From positions 407,696-471,695 of the forward strand of contig NMRA01000034.1 in the NCBI GenBank assembly GCA_002633005.1: a stretch of 64,000 bases of DNA. Reading direction: 5' to 3'. This document shows positions 11,853 through 21,910 of the stretch, piece by piece. Each line of letters begins with the position of its first letter. Position 1 is the first letter of the stretch. The stretch comes from Phoronis australis. Its lineage: Eukaryota > Phoronida > Phoronidae. Both the position numbers and the translations under genes were made by a program. Under the pieces are notes generated by a model, which saw only the letters and a program-made list of their open reading frames with translations, had not been told where the DNA came from and ran no database searches.

Positions 11853-12829
11853 TCATATCAATGAAGGAGTGGGAATGTTAGCAGCAAGCAAGTTTATGGA
11901 GGAGAGACGAATGTAGTTCTTGAGCGCGTCAGACTTCCAGCGACCCATACGCTGAATGGTGGAGTCTGGAATTTGGAGGGTAGCAGCGGAGGTGGCTGCA
12001 CCAATACGAAAATTATGAGATTGATAGCGTTGAGGATCGAGACCGACGCACCCGAGTACCAAGTTAAGCTGGCGAGTGAAGTAAGAGCGAGTTACGGGGG
12101 AACCATTAGGGAACTGGAAGAGAGGGCCGGAAGAGTGGTTGGAAAGAGTGGGGTAGTGTTGAAAGGGTTGAAACAGGGCAATGGGGACCGGTAGAACGGG
12201 GGGATAAAGAGAAGGATAGGGGTGTAATCGTGATGTTTGAAGTAGGAGATAGTGAGAGACATGGACGTAGAGGTGACTGAGACGTCAGAGACCTGGAGGA
12301 CAGAAATTGGGGGTGAGGCAGAGGTGGCGACAGTAAATTCGCTAACACGAAGGAAGGTGTGAAAGGCGGTGGAAAACCTAGCAGCACAGAGAGATGCGTG
12401 GAAGTGAGAGTTGAGAGCAGAGGGTAAGGCGTTGAGAAGGCGGTAAAGAATAGGTGTAGTTATTGGGAGTCGGGTGTCCACGGATGGCCGCGAATTGGAC
12501 ACCCCCTTCAGAATTTTCTTGACCAGAAAGGAGGAGGTAGGGTCAGGCAAGCAGTCCAGTTTATGAATGAAACCTATGGCAGAGACATAGGTAGAGATGG
12601 TGGATGCAGTTAAGCCAGACGAGAAGAGATGTGCTAGGTAAGAAGCTAAGGTCGATGTGGAGACAGGAAACACAGGCAAGGGGCATGCTGAGGATGAATG
12701 GTAATGGAGGAAATGTGAAAGGACGCGATGGTAAGTGGAGATAGTGGATGGAGCAAGGGACGCCCGGAGGAGCGAAGTCAGAACGTAAGGAGGTGCTTCT
12801 GAACTGTGGTCGGTGTTGGAGAGAGCCAT
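11853..12829 (-). pseudogene. tyrosine recombinase of Ngaro-like element, one frameshift
   Basis: The enzyme would integrate a circular DNA copy of the retroelement. The N-terminal part (12829-12130) has a core-binding-like region (STISTYHRVLSHFLHYH...) and FHTFLRVSEFTVA with the first catalytic Arg. The C-terminal part, in another frame (about 12130-11853), has SHNFRIGAATSAA (His-x-x-Arg) and GRWKSDALKNYIR (Trp and the nucleophile Tyr). So all four catalytic positions survive. The frame changes in a CT run (CTCTCTTCC on the minus strand, about 12126-12135). It is broken as written, though a sequencing error cannot be excluded. It sits directly downstream of, and slightly overlapping, the RNase H frame. 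Confidence 0.87.
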
Positions 12830-13330
12830 GGAGCCATGGAAAAGGCATCTTGGAAAAGAAAGCGAGACAATTTATCGGCAATGAAATTAGTTTTGCCAGG
12901 AATGTGTTTAGCCTTGAAGTGGATATTATGGTGTAGGGTAGAGAGGATCAGGAGTCGGACGAGGCGCATAATGTTAGGGTCCTTAGAGGAAGTCTTATTG
13001 ATGATATGCACCACGGAATGGTTGTCGCACATGAAAAGAATACGATGGTTGGCAAGGTTAGGTCCCCAGATTTCTAAGGCAAGAACGATGGGGAAGAGCT
13101 CCTTGAAGGTGATGGGAAAATGAGAGATGGATGAGGGCGAAGGGCCAGAAAACCAATTATACCCGCAAACCGCGGCGAATCCCCCGTGGACCGAGGCCGA
13201 GTCAGTATACAGTTTGAGTGATTGAGAAGAGGTCCAATGCTCAAAAAGGAGCATGGATTTGCCATAGAAGGAGTGGAGGAATGTAAGCCAAGCGCGAATG
13301 TCAGCACGGGATTTATATTGAGAACTATTT
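12778..13330 (-). pseudogene. RNase H domain of Ngaro-like element (5' truncated)
   Basis: The frame enters at about 13320 with DIRAWLTFLHSFYGKS, the linker after the reverse transcriptase thumb. It continues with LYTDSASVHGGFAAVCG (first catalytic Asp), KELFPIVLALEIWG (Glu), MCDNHSVVHIINKTSS (Asp) and KHIPGKTNFIADKLSR (final Asp). These are the ordered RNase H motifs of DIRS and Ngaro polyproteins. It ends at 12778, overlapping the recombinase frame by about 50 bases. With no reverse transcriptase upstream, it is a dead fragment. Confidence 0.85.
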
Positions 13331-13339
13331 CAGCTGCGC

Positions 13340-14505
13340 AATTATATGTCCCTGTGCAAGTTGGTTGAGGAGACGTCAATGGTGTCAGCCATTTAAATGA
13401 ACACTTGTGAGTAGAACAAGACACAAAATAATGGCACACTTTAATGAGTTTGGCAGCAGTTGTCAAGAGGATCTTAGACATCATTAACCTAAATAAGCAG
13501 TCTCGTTTATTCGTTATTTACAGTTTTTCATTTGAATGTATAAACTAAAAATGGTCACTACATTGAATGTAACCAAAGTAAACTAATTCTCTATTTTCGT
13601 ATTAAAAGAAACACTTTGAACAATCTTACTGTACACTTTATATGGATCCCAAAATGAGGCTGAAGCTAACCAAGGTGACCTTACAGCTTAGAAATACGCT
13701 GATGTCACAGTTTTCTAAACAATTCTTTTGTCATGGTAGAGGGCGTTTTCTTGAAACCATCATAATTGTGTTCGATCCCAGACTATGATTTGGCTATACA
13801 TGTTTAGACAAACGTTCCACACGTGCTTGGTTAGGAACATTTATGTTAACAGGTCAAATACACAATTGAGTCATATGACCGTAGTTGGGTATTGCTTCCG
13901 TTCCTAGAATCCCATGTACAGTAGTCTGCACCCTGCATGTCTCTTTTTATTCTATTTGTTGTGATAGTGTGGGTTGTGACCTACGACCACTTCAGATAGG
14001 GACTGGGACTAATTCATATGTGAGAGTGGAGATAAAGCCAAGAGAAATAGATAGGGAACATCAGTCCCAAGACAGCACCAAAATACCCCTCCAACATTAA
14101 AGCTCCGTCAATAAGAGAAGAGAAAATAACTATGCATGTACTCAGGGTACCTATAAATAAATGCTCTTCAATTAAGTTTGCTTAACATTAACTGAGTATG
14201 GAATCACTAATTGGTAATTCATTTGTGTTTTGTTAGTGCATGTTCTAAATCATCGAGGGTATTTGATTTATTTTCCGTAGTGTGGGAACCATTATGGTGT
14301 AAACTGTCAAAACTACTGTCTAAAGCACGACCTCCCTATTTTTTCGAAATTCCATAGTTAGATTGGGGTTTATGTCTCTGACGAAAACACGAAATCTATG
14401 TGTAGAAATGTTTACAAAAATAATTGCTAATTGAGGAGAATTTCAACAGCACTTGGCCAAAATATGTCCACAGTTAAATCAGGTAAGAGAATTGTGCTAC
14501 ATGAA
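13340..14505. other. no recognisable gene
   Basis: AT-rich non-coding sequence. The 71-codon frame at 13885-14100 has no recognisable content. Confidence 0.45.
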
Positions 14506-14509
14506 CTTT

Positions 14510-15297
14510 ATTTATAGAGTATGAAATACAATAGATTTTAAAACACGCTTTAGCCAAAGGCTAATATACAGCATGATGCTCTCCCAGCAATAAATTAAAT
14601 TAAATAAATTAAGATAGATTAGATTAAGTTACATTAAGTTAATTCACTATTTTACAATATAAATTTACGAATTGAATTAAAAATAAATTAAAACTTTTAT
14701 ATGGTATATACAATGAAATAACTGAAAACGAAGGGAGGGACAGCTATGATGACCACATCCACAAGTAACTGATGAGTTTGGATCTGAAGTCATTATAACC
14801 ATCAGCTTCCTTTAGGCTATTTTGTAAGTCGTTCCACTGTAGAATGGTTTGAATAAAAATTACTTAAAATCAAAGTACAACAAAGGTCTGTGTCTAGGCA
14901 CAACAAAATTGATTGAGGAAGAAAATCTGACCCTGATTTGGAGGCTGTTTCGAACGAGTAATAAGTTACGAGATAAGTAAGCTAGTACATTGTTGTGAGA
15001 ACACTTATGCATCATACACAAACGCCTATATATAAAATATTTGTCAACAGGCAGCCACCCCAGTCTCTTAAACATATGAATTGGTGGAGTGTTAAAAGCC
15101 ACAACGAGAATAAGTCTGGCCGCCTGCTTCTGAGAAGGATGGATAAAGCCTCGGACATGTGATGTCATATAAGTCCATGCTCCAACCATTCTACGAAGAG
15201 GTTGAATAAACAATAAAACCGAACTACCACCCCCCGCTGTTTTGTAATTTAAGATGTGACATGAGGCCCAATCACACCTTTCCAAGAAAAATGTCAT
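14510..15297 (-). mobile_element. LINE 3' end (post-RT C-terminus and 3' UTR)
   Basis: The minus frame from 15297 encodes the region after the reverse transcriptase of CR1/jockey-like LINEs: SQKQAARLIL, then MFKRLGWLPVDKYFIYRRL and MMHKCSHNNVLAYLS. After a stop near 14860 the typical ending TILQWNDLQNSLKEADGY and FRSKLISYLW continues in the same frame to about 14750. The AT-rich 3' UTR runs to about 14510, where ATAAATAAAG occurs. It is 5' truncated and dead. Confidence 0.75.
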
Positions 15298-15299
15298 AC

Positions 15300-15719
15300 T
15301 TCATATATATTTATCTGGTAGTTTTATTTTAGTCACTTATTTTGTTTGTGGTCTTTTTAAATGTTTCCTTCGGATTGTGTCTTTTCTAACTTGTTACCGA
15401 TCTTGTTTTGTCCACTTTCAAATCAATATCATGAGTTTTAATTACAGTGCAAGTCAGACGGTTGGGATATTACATTACATATACATCACTTGCTTATAAA
15501 TCATGGACGCTTTGGGGCTTTCTCTGTCAAAATTGGTAGTCCATTGTTACTATCTTATTTCATTGTCAGAAGGTTGCTACTTATGTACCCGGAAAATGTG
15601 AATTTCAAGATTTTCTTTCCTTTTTCCACCAAATTTCGTTTTTCCATGCATTTTTCATTGAATTTGTAGTAGGAATGTGTATTCAGATTATTCAAAATAT
15701 TTTGTTACTTTGCATGACT
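15300..15719. other. no recognisable gene
   Basis: AT-rich spacer between the LINE end and the Penelope-like element. Confidence 0.4.
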
Positions 15720-15724
15720 TATTG

Positions 15725-15787
15725 ATATAGAGCGTCTATATATGTAGCGCGCAATTCTGTATTTATGGTCAAGACCATGGGTAAACA
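15725..15787 (+). repeat. single unit of a ~55-59-bp satellite-like repeat
   Basis: Contains AGCGTCTATATATGTAGCGCGC and ATTTATGGTCAAGACCATGG in broken form. Similar units occur at 23433-23525 and 24940-25060 around another Penelope-like element, and a partial one at about 17960-17995. Confidence 0.7.
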
Positions 15788-16363
15788 GTGACATATAAAT
15801 TTCAGCAAACGTTGTCAGAAGTTGAAAAACGAGTTAAATCTAACATTGACCACATTCCTATATATGCTCGATATGTTAATGATATTTTCGTCTATTGTAA
15901 TTTTGATGATATGGTATCGCTTGACACTGTGCTTGAGGAACATTCATTATTGAAATTCACTCATGAAACACCTGTGAATGATAAGATACCATTTCTAGAT
16001 GTCCTTATATGTAACTCAGACACAAGATTCATCACATCAGTTTATCGCAAGCCTACTGACAAAGGTATTTGTCTCCATGCTGATAGTGACTTTCCTGAGC
16101 GTTATAAGATAGCTGTTTTAGACAATCTCTTAAAGAGAGCTCACACTATTTCGTCAGACTGGAAACTGTTCATTAGTGAAGTCCAACATGTAAAACAACT
16201 TCTAATAAATAATGGATACACAAATTCATTTGTGGATAAGCATATCGGTTTGTCTCAAAAGTTGAACAACATTATCATGTACAAACAATTACTGGTAATG
16301 TTAAAAAACTGTTCTACAAAAACTGCATGTTCAAAAGTTATGTACAAGATGAACAAGTCCTAA
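15788..16363 (+). pseudogene. Penelope-like reverse transcriptase fragment, motif YVND
   Basis: The 191-codon frame contains IYARYVNDIFVY, where family members normally have YVDD. The second-to-last catalytic Asp is therefore Asn. Then come KIPFLDVLI and SVYRKPTDKGICLHADSDFP, both classic PLE motifs. The frame opens without an ATG (GTG at 15788), so it is an internal fragment. Confidence 0.83.
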
Positions 16364-17035
16364 AGAACATAATCTATGTAAGAGTAATTAGTCCTAATTT
16401 CTAAACTAGATGTAATTATTTATTACAAGAATATGAAAACCTCTAATTTAGTGATGAGAAACAATATTAGTCGTGAGAAGGTCCGCACTGTTGGTAGATG
16501 TAATGTTGTTTATGACTGTCCCGCGGTTGAATGTTTTCGTCCACATCAGAAACAAAATTACATTGGACACACAGTGTGATCCTTGTCACGGCGACTTTCA
16601 ATGCATTTACAAAACGGTTCCATAAAAGACCATTTTTAAAATGTTCATGGTCGCAAAATAACTCGTCAGGAGATTGTCGACAATACTGTCATTAGATACG
16701 CTGAAAATGATGTACATAGGTTACGAACATTAGAGTCACTTCTAATAATGCTTGAAAAACCCAGTTTGAACGAGCAGCTAACTGGAACTCGTAGGACTCT
16801 TTCGTTATTTCGGTGATCTATAGATTCTGTTGCACAGCAACGTATGTATATTTATATATTTTTTATCGTCATAGTTGCGCATGCCAACTTCACGTGTTAT
16901 AGTGCATTTGTCATTTCTGATGTGCGTTTCATTGTGAAATAGTTGTAAATAGAAGCCTGAAGATGAGATATGTCTCTCGAAATATCGCTTTTTAAAATAT
17001 GTTACCTTCTGATGTCGTTTGGATTTTTGTTGCAC
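15788..17035 (+). mobile_element. Penelope-like retroelement, decayed (family 1)
   Basis: A reverse transcriptase core and palm-thumb region (15788-16363) is followed in the same region by a broken GIY-YIG endonuclease with NVVYDCPAVECF and QNYIGHT, then NGSIKDHF, NVHGRKITRQEIVDN and LESLLIMLEKPSLNEQL. The order RT then GIY-YIG defines Penelope-like elements. The 3' UTR (16818-17035) includes a CTGAAGATGAGA...CTCTCGAAAT hairpin-like segment. Several stops show it is dead, and the 5' part of the RT is missing. Confidence 0.83.
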
Positions 17036-17079
17036 TGTTGCGTTGTAAAGACAAGATCTTTATTTAGAGAGTTGGAAAC

Positions 17080-17091
17080 AACTGAGATTAA
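17080..17091. repeat. target-site duplication, left copy
   Basis: AACTGAGATTAA, repeated exactly at 17555-17566 on the other side of the foldback element. Confidence 0.88.
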
Positions 17092-17554
17092 TTAAATCAG
17101 TTTTGGCCACAATAAGATCAAAAACCGGACAATCGCCGCACATTGCATATTGTTCATGTGATTAAAAAAGGTGTTGACTGAGCTCTTGGATGAAAACACA
17201 ACAAATGTATCATCCACATACCTACGATAAAATTGTGGTTTACAGTCCGGTGGACAACTAGCCAGAGCCTCAATCTCGAGATTGCACATGAAAATATTAG
17301 CTAACACTGGTCCCAGGGGTGAGCCCATGGCTACTCAGAGCTCTGTAACCCTGCAGCTATGGTGATGACCAGCTACTGACCATATTCTATGTACATGTAT
17401 CTCTCACTTCACTCTATGGATGTTACCTGAGCTGTATGTTGGCACTTGTTGTCCTAAATTGTTGTAAATATGATCCTGATGATGTCTTATGAAAAGACGA
17501 AACGTTGAATTGAACATGAACTTTTTTATTTGTGCTGCGATTGTCCGGTTTTTG
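17092..17554. mobile_element. 463-bp foldback derivative of Penelope-like family 2
   Basis: It consists of an inverted copy of the element's 3' terminus (17092-17140), an inverted RT start (about 17140-17334, ending in the frame MGSPLGPVLANIFMCNLE) and a plus-oriented 3' UTR (17336-17554). Compared with the copy at 23.5-24.9 kb, everything between the RT start and the 3' terminus has been deleted. Identical 12-base flanks AACTGAGATTAA (17080-17091 and 17555-17566) mark the insertion. The ends form a ~20-base or longer inverted repeat (CAAAAACCGGACAATCGC). Confidence 0.88.
17476..17503 (+). ncRNA. hammerhead-ribozyme-like core
   Basis: CTGATGA, then an unpaired T, a GTCTT/AAGAC hairpin with loop ATGAA, then GAAAC. 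Penelope-like elements are known to carry hammerhead motifs. The extra T next to stem II is atypical, so activity is uncertain. Confidence 0.45.
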
Positions 17555-18029
17555 AACTGAGATTAAACTAGTAAAAACAGATCAAAGTCGTGTTTCAAAT
17601 GAAATATGTATACGAGAAAGATTACTGCCAAATTATAGTTATATATATATATATATAATTAAGAGTTAAGTAGTTCTGATGGACAAACGACAGGGTTGTC
17701 CAAAAAGCCTCACCTAAAAGCTGACAGGTTTTCAAAGACTTCAAGTTACACACTGCAACTAGCACAACAAGGCACAGTTATTATTATAAAAATCCCACAA
17801 CTGGTAAAAGACATGTGGTGAATCACTTCGCATGCACGCCTAGGAGATTACAAATTTTGGTAAACAACCAATATGTTTAATTAATTATTCACCAGCCAAT
17901 AAAATTTCATAAGGTTGTGTTTAACTAGACTAAGTATCTACAGCATCAAAAAATGTCACCAACATATATAGACGCTCTAAATCCACGGTCATCCATATCT
18001 ATACATTTATATATATGTGAAGTGCATGG

Positions 18030-18745
18030 GAAGTGATTCACCATATATATTGAATTTGTTTTTAACAGTGTCATTAGTTATAAATCCTGTTTCAAATATT
18101 TAGGCTGTATTCTGGATCAACACCTTGACTTCAAAGACATGCTGTTAGTGGGGTGAGACTCGACCGGAAACAGATTTAAATTCAATGTGTTGCGTCTCTG
18201 GAACATATTAGTGACCACAGGTGATGATAGTTTACTGAAAAGGTATTTGTATGGGAGAACTCTGTTGGTAAAAATGGTTGGAAAGACAAAAATTTGTTTA
18301 ATATAATTGGCATGCAATCTTGTTTTCAAAATTTGACTACTTGTAACATAGCAGATGCTAGAAACAAACTATTTGAATACTCGAAACATGTTTGGGCTGA
18401 GTCTGTTGTAACAAATTCCAAGTTAAGAACCCTCATTTTATTTAAGCCCAATTTTTAATTGAGCTGTGCCAGTGTGTGAAGCTTAATTCATCTCGTTCCG
18501 AGCGACCTCTTTTCACTCAATTTATAGCATGAAATCTGACTTGGAAACTGGTCTTTACGTAAACACTCCTGTAAGTGAAAGACTTTGCTTGTGCTGTGAT
18601 TCTGATTCTGTGGAGGATGAGCTACATTTTGTGTTTGATTATTCTCTATAAAGCTCACGGAGGTCTATACATGTACTATTTAATAGTGTTTCACTACAAG
18701 TCCTGAAATTTGCAGATTTCAGAAGATTAGATACGTTAAAGGAGC
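18030..18745 (+). mobile_element. decayed LINE fragment (RT C-terminal region)
   Basis: Successive pieces in shifting frames read FKYLGCILDQHLDFKD (end of the reverse transcriptase), RLWNILVTTGDDSLLKRYLYG, NLFNIIGMQSCFQNL, and then ETGLYVNTPVSERLCLC and SVEDELHFVFDYS. The last is the Cys/His segment that ends many LINE polyproteins. Frameshifts and stops make it a relic. Confidence 0.7.
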
Positions 18746-18759
18746 ATGTCACCCAAAAA

Positions 18760-20175
18760 ACAACCTAATTTGTATCAATTTAGATCGATTATTTCTACTC
18801 GATAACGGCACGTGCGGTTGCGTTACCTGACACCTGACGGCAGACGGAGGTGTTGAAATTATCCAATGACGTAATTGGTTTCACACGCAGTCTGTTCAGC
18901 AGTTCACAACACGGGTTACTGGTGTTAGCTTATCGCTTGAATTCATCGTTTAACACCAATAAATCATAAAACCCTTAAAATACACCGAGTTCTTATAAAA
19001 ACGTTTTGTTTTATTTCGCTGTTACGGATTTATTGGTATTTGGACACACCGTAGCCTACAGAGTTCGGTAGGCAAGGTCCGTAACAGGAGTTTGGGGTCT
19101 GTTCGGAGATTAATTCGAAGTACTTTTCAGTGAGATACAGACAGGAGAACCTAGATTTGTGTTATTTAGACAAAACGTTTGTTCTCCCGGCCAGTGGCTC
19201 GGAAACCGATCAGGCCCGTCGCGGCCGGCGGGACTGAAGACATCACGAACATAAACCAGCCAAAGTTGGAAACTAAGCTTCCAGTCAAGAAGATACTATA
19301 CTAGTGAGCCAAACAAGTAATGTTCCATGATTATGTTGGTGAATTAGCCACGAAACTGTAAATCTACTTACTCGATCGTCGGGGGCCGCGAATTCAGGTT
19401 CCACTTTGGCAACAGAGCCGTCAGGGTAGAAGTTGTACATTGAAAATCATTTGAATAATGTAAATGTAAATAAAGATTCCCCTAACACCTGACCGTAGGA
19501 TAGAAATCGAGTTGTTTCACAACAGTTTCTGTCAGCAAACACTGAATTAGAATGACCTCACACGGCCTTGGTGTCCCGTCAATTAAGTTTATTGCACCTA
19601 AAGCCGGAAACTCAGTGATTTATTCATTGCTGGCTTCTCAAATCATTTGCACTCACGAGCACTCCAAAGGCATTACAAATTGCATCTAATGAGACAGATC
19701 TTGTTTAAGATTTATATTGGCTAGGGTAGGAATGATTCATTTCGAAACAGAACGCTCAGTAATAAACGCCAACTTGGCAACATACATTATAGACAACAGA
19801 TTCGCAACTCCGGCATATTCTTACGTGATGAGCTGAACTCTCCTGACCTTTCTGGTGCAGTTTCCGGTTAGTGTATTTTGACGAGAAATACTTGCATCTA
19901 CTTTACTGTCCAAAACAAAAAATATTAATTTCGGCATTGAAACGCTTTTCAAAGTCCTTCAATAGTAGAAGTGATGGTATTGTGAGTACTTTTGGCAATG
20001 CTACTGGTAATTTATTACAAAATTCAAACTTCGGTGCCGACTGATTATGTCGTCTGCTTGCCCAATAGCAGCAGTTATCGGACAGTTTTTGATTTATGGT
20101 TCACATAGGCCTACTGAGAAAACTACGAAAGCATGTTTATAAATCAACATTCTCAAGTGAGCAGTTCTTCTAGGA
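18760..20175. other. no recognisable gene
   Basis: No long frame or clear repeat structure that I can support. It lies between the LINE fragment and the histone-type 3' end of the PHD-like gene. Confidence 0.4.
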
Positions 20176-20179
20176 AGTG

Positions 20180-20206
20180 TTGAGTGGCCCTTAAAAGGGC
20201 CGTTGG
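20180..20206 (-). promoter_or_regulatory. histone-type mRNA 3' stem-loop 1
   Basis: On the minus strand: flank CCAAC, stem GGCCCT, loop TTTA, stem AGGGCC, flank ACTCA. The six-base stem and four-base loop with an A-rich 5' flank match the SLBP-binding element of replication-dependent histone mRNAs. A purine stretch, AGAAGAAC, follows within about 20 bases, as a downstream element would. Confidence 0.8.
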
Positions 20207-20224
20207 TTGTAGGTATAGCGTGAA

Positions 20225-20247
20225 ATGATTCTTAAAAGAACCGTTGA
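20225..20247 (-). promoter_or_regulatory. histone-type mRNA 3' stem-loop 2
   Basis: On the minus strand: flank CAAC, stem GGTTCT, loop TTTA, stem AGAATC (one G-T wobble), flank ATTTC. It starts only about 10 bases after the stop codon at 20253. It looks like a diverged duplicate of stem-loop 1. Confidence 0.65.
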
Positions 20248-20252
20248 ATAAT

Positions 20253-20752
20253 TCAACATAAATCACACAGTATACCATGCTCACTCAAGTACTGAAGGTC
20301 CTCTTCATTCAAGTTTTCATCTGGGAAGGTTGGAAGAAAACAGAGGAGATGACAATATCGATGACAGTTGTAACACCTTATATAAATGTTACCGTTCTCC
20401 AACGTTATCACGAACCCTGCCTTTTTCAGTTCTTGTTCCTGTGTTCCTGGATTCAGAAGTAGCCCTGAACCATAGGGAAAAAAAGACATACTACGAAAAC
20501 GAATCAAATTTTGAAAATCATCGCCTTCGTGCGATTCCGTATTGCTGTCGCCAGACTGATGTTCCTCCCCAACATCAATGTCAAAAATCGACGTTACAAG
20601 TGATGGAAACTTGTGTCCTTTGTTTCTAACTTTTAACCCATTTTTTAAGAAAGTGGTGTACTGATTTTGTCTAACGTTTAAAGACTGAGCATAACTTTTG
20701 GTTTTTACAATGCATTAATTGTGTTGAATGCATTCATATTAGGTGGCTTCAT
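20253..20752 (-). CDS. small PHD-like zinc protein with histone-type gene structure, one probable frameshift
   Basis: Function unknown. From ATG at 20752 the frame reads MKPPNMNAFNTINAL and hits TAA at about 20708. Shifting by one base there (next to an A5 run), a continuous frame runs to the stop at 20253: SYAQSLNVRQNQYTTFL, then an acidic stretch with DIDVGEEHQSGDS, then a C-terminal zinc motif. That motif is CYNCHRYCHLLC plus CDLC, i.e. C-x2-C-x4-H-x2-C-x28-C-x2-C, the second half of a PHD finger; the first Cys pair is absent. The span is 500 bases; one more base would give about 166 residues. It looks intronless. E2F-like and CCAAT sites lie upstream and two histone-type stem-loops directly downstream. 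It could be a pseudogene, a sequencing error in a live gene, or part of an unknown transposon. Confidence 0.55.
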
Positions 20753-20861
20753 TGAGTTGAACAGAAAATAAACTAAATGTAACACAATAAAATTTTGAAA
20801 ATAAATAGAACAGTAAAACAGGACTCCCTAAAAATCGAGCTGTTATCGAAAACTTTGCGCC

Positions 20862-20900
20862 ATTGGTGATCTGATTGGTTCATGCATTTACGGCGGGAAA
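20862..20900 (-). promoter_or_regulatory. E2F-like site and two CCAAT boxes upstream of the PHD-like gene
   Basis: Minus strand: TTTCCCGCC at 20900-20892 (E2F consensus TTTSSCGC), then CCAAT at 20878-20874 and again at 20866-20862. A TATA-like CTATTTATT lies near 20808-20800, about 50 bases before the ATG. The order resembles S-phase histone promoters. Confidence 0.5.
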
Positions 20901-20904
20901 ATAA

Positions 20905-21905
20905 TAGACCAAGTATCGTGCACGTGTGCATTGTAGCAACACTTTGTATCTTATTCTTATTTGGCCAATCTGTTGATACAGTAAATTTCCTTATTTATCC
21001 CCATCCTGATTTGACTGCAACTTGAGCTAGTTGGGTTCTATCATATATTGAGTTGGCATTGGGACCCACATGGTGCTTACTCGAATGGGCTTCATTTTAC
21101 CAAGTATTTCAAATTGAGGAGAAGTTAATAAACAAAGCGGGTGATTATCATCGCCAGAATTTCATCATTAGTATCTTTTGTCGGGTGCTCAAATTTTCTG
21201 AGTCTAGGGATTGTCAGATTTGTAAGGTAGAAGTGTTTTGCTGCATTTCCATGTCTGTGGCGTTATTTATACCGGACCAAAATTAAAAAACAGACCTTTG
21301 TTTAAATCAGGAGCTGCACGATACACATTTATTAGACGTGCGTAGGCATTGCACTGGTCACTTGGAACCATTTTTATGGTTCATTAATATATAGTTAAAC
21401 TAAGCTGAGGAGCTTGAAACCTGATTCACGGCAATTTTTGACAGTGGTATTTTCTGAAAAATGCTCGGAAGTTGACAACAAAGTTTGATAGCAATGCACT
21501 GCAGTTTTGTAGAAACTCTGTTCATAGGTTACAGATGCGTCACAGAGCGTTACTTTGATGAATTCTAGCTTACGATTTCACCTGTTTCGGTGACCGGGTT
21601 TCAACCACTTTTGGGCTATAATAAGCACCCCCTTCCTGAAGCGGATTTTTCTAAGCACCCTGGCCGCTTATTAGGGCGCATACGGTAATATTTCAGAAGA
21701 CCAATACTTAGTATCCTTTATGCACGGGACCCTTTTGTTACTTTAGGAGTGGGATTGGCTCATTATGTACCCTACAGGTGGCATAGGACTTTACAAAACT
21801 GGTTGAAGAATTTTGTTTTCGTCATAAACGTTCGTTTGAATGGCTTAAGTTTAGAAATGTTAGGACTTAAGGCGGAAATTTAAAAAAACATATGTCCGCT
21901 TACAA
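20905..21905. other. no recognisable gene
   Basis: Includes a 77-codon plus frame at 21053-21286 without recognisable content. Confidence 0.4.
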
Positions 21906-21910
21906 AAAAT

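Larger units (their letters stand above)
10380..13330 (-). mobile_element. 5'-truncated Ngaro/DIRS-like tyrosine-recombinase retrotransposon
   Basis: Read on the minus strand: RNase H domain, tyrosine recombinase (YR), a non-coding stretch, then a ~165-base direct repeat at 11052-10890, a ~343-base spacer and the second repeat copy at 10546-10380. RNase H followed by YR with downstream split direct repeats is the layout of DIRS-order elements. The B1-A2-B2 geometry at the 3' end is that of Ngaro. The reverse transcriptase and 5' repeat are missing; similarity ends near 13330. Confidence 0.82.

Noticed and set aside
12806-13123. Plus frame of 105 codons
   Set aside because: Antisense to the RNase H frame, whose motifs are clear.
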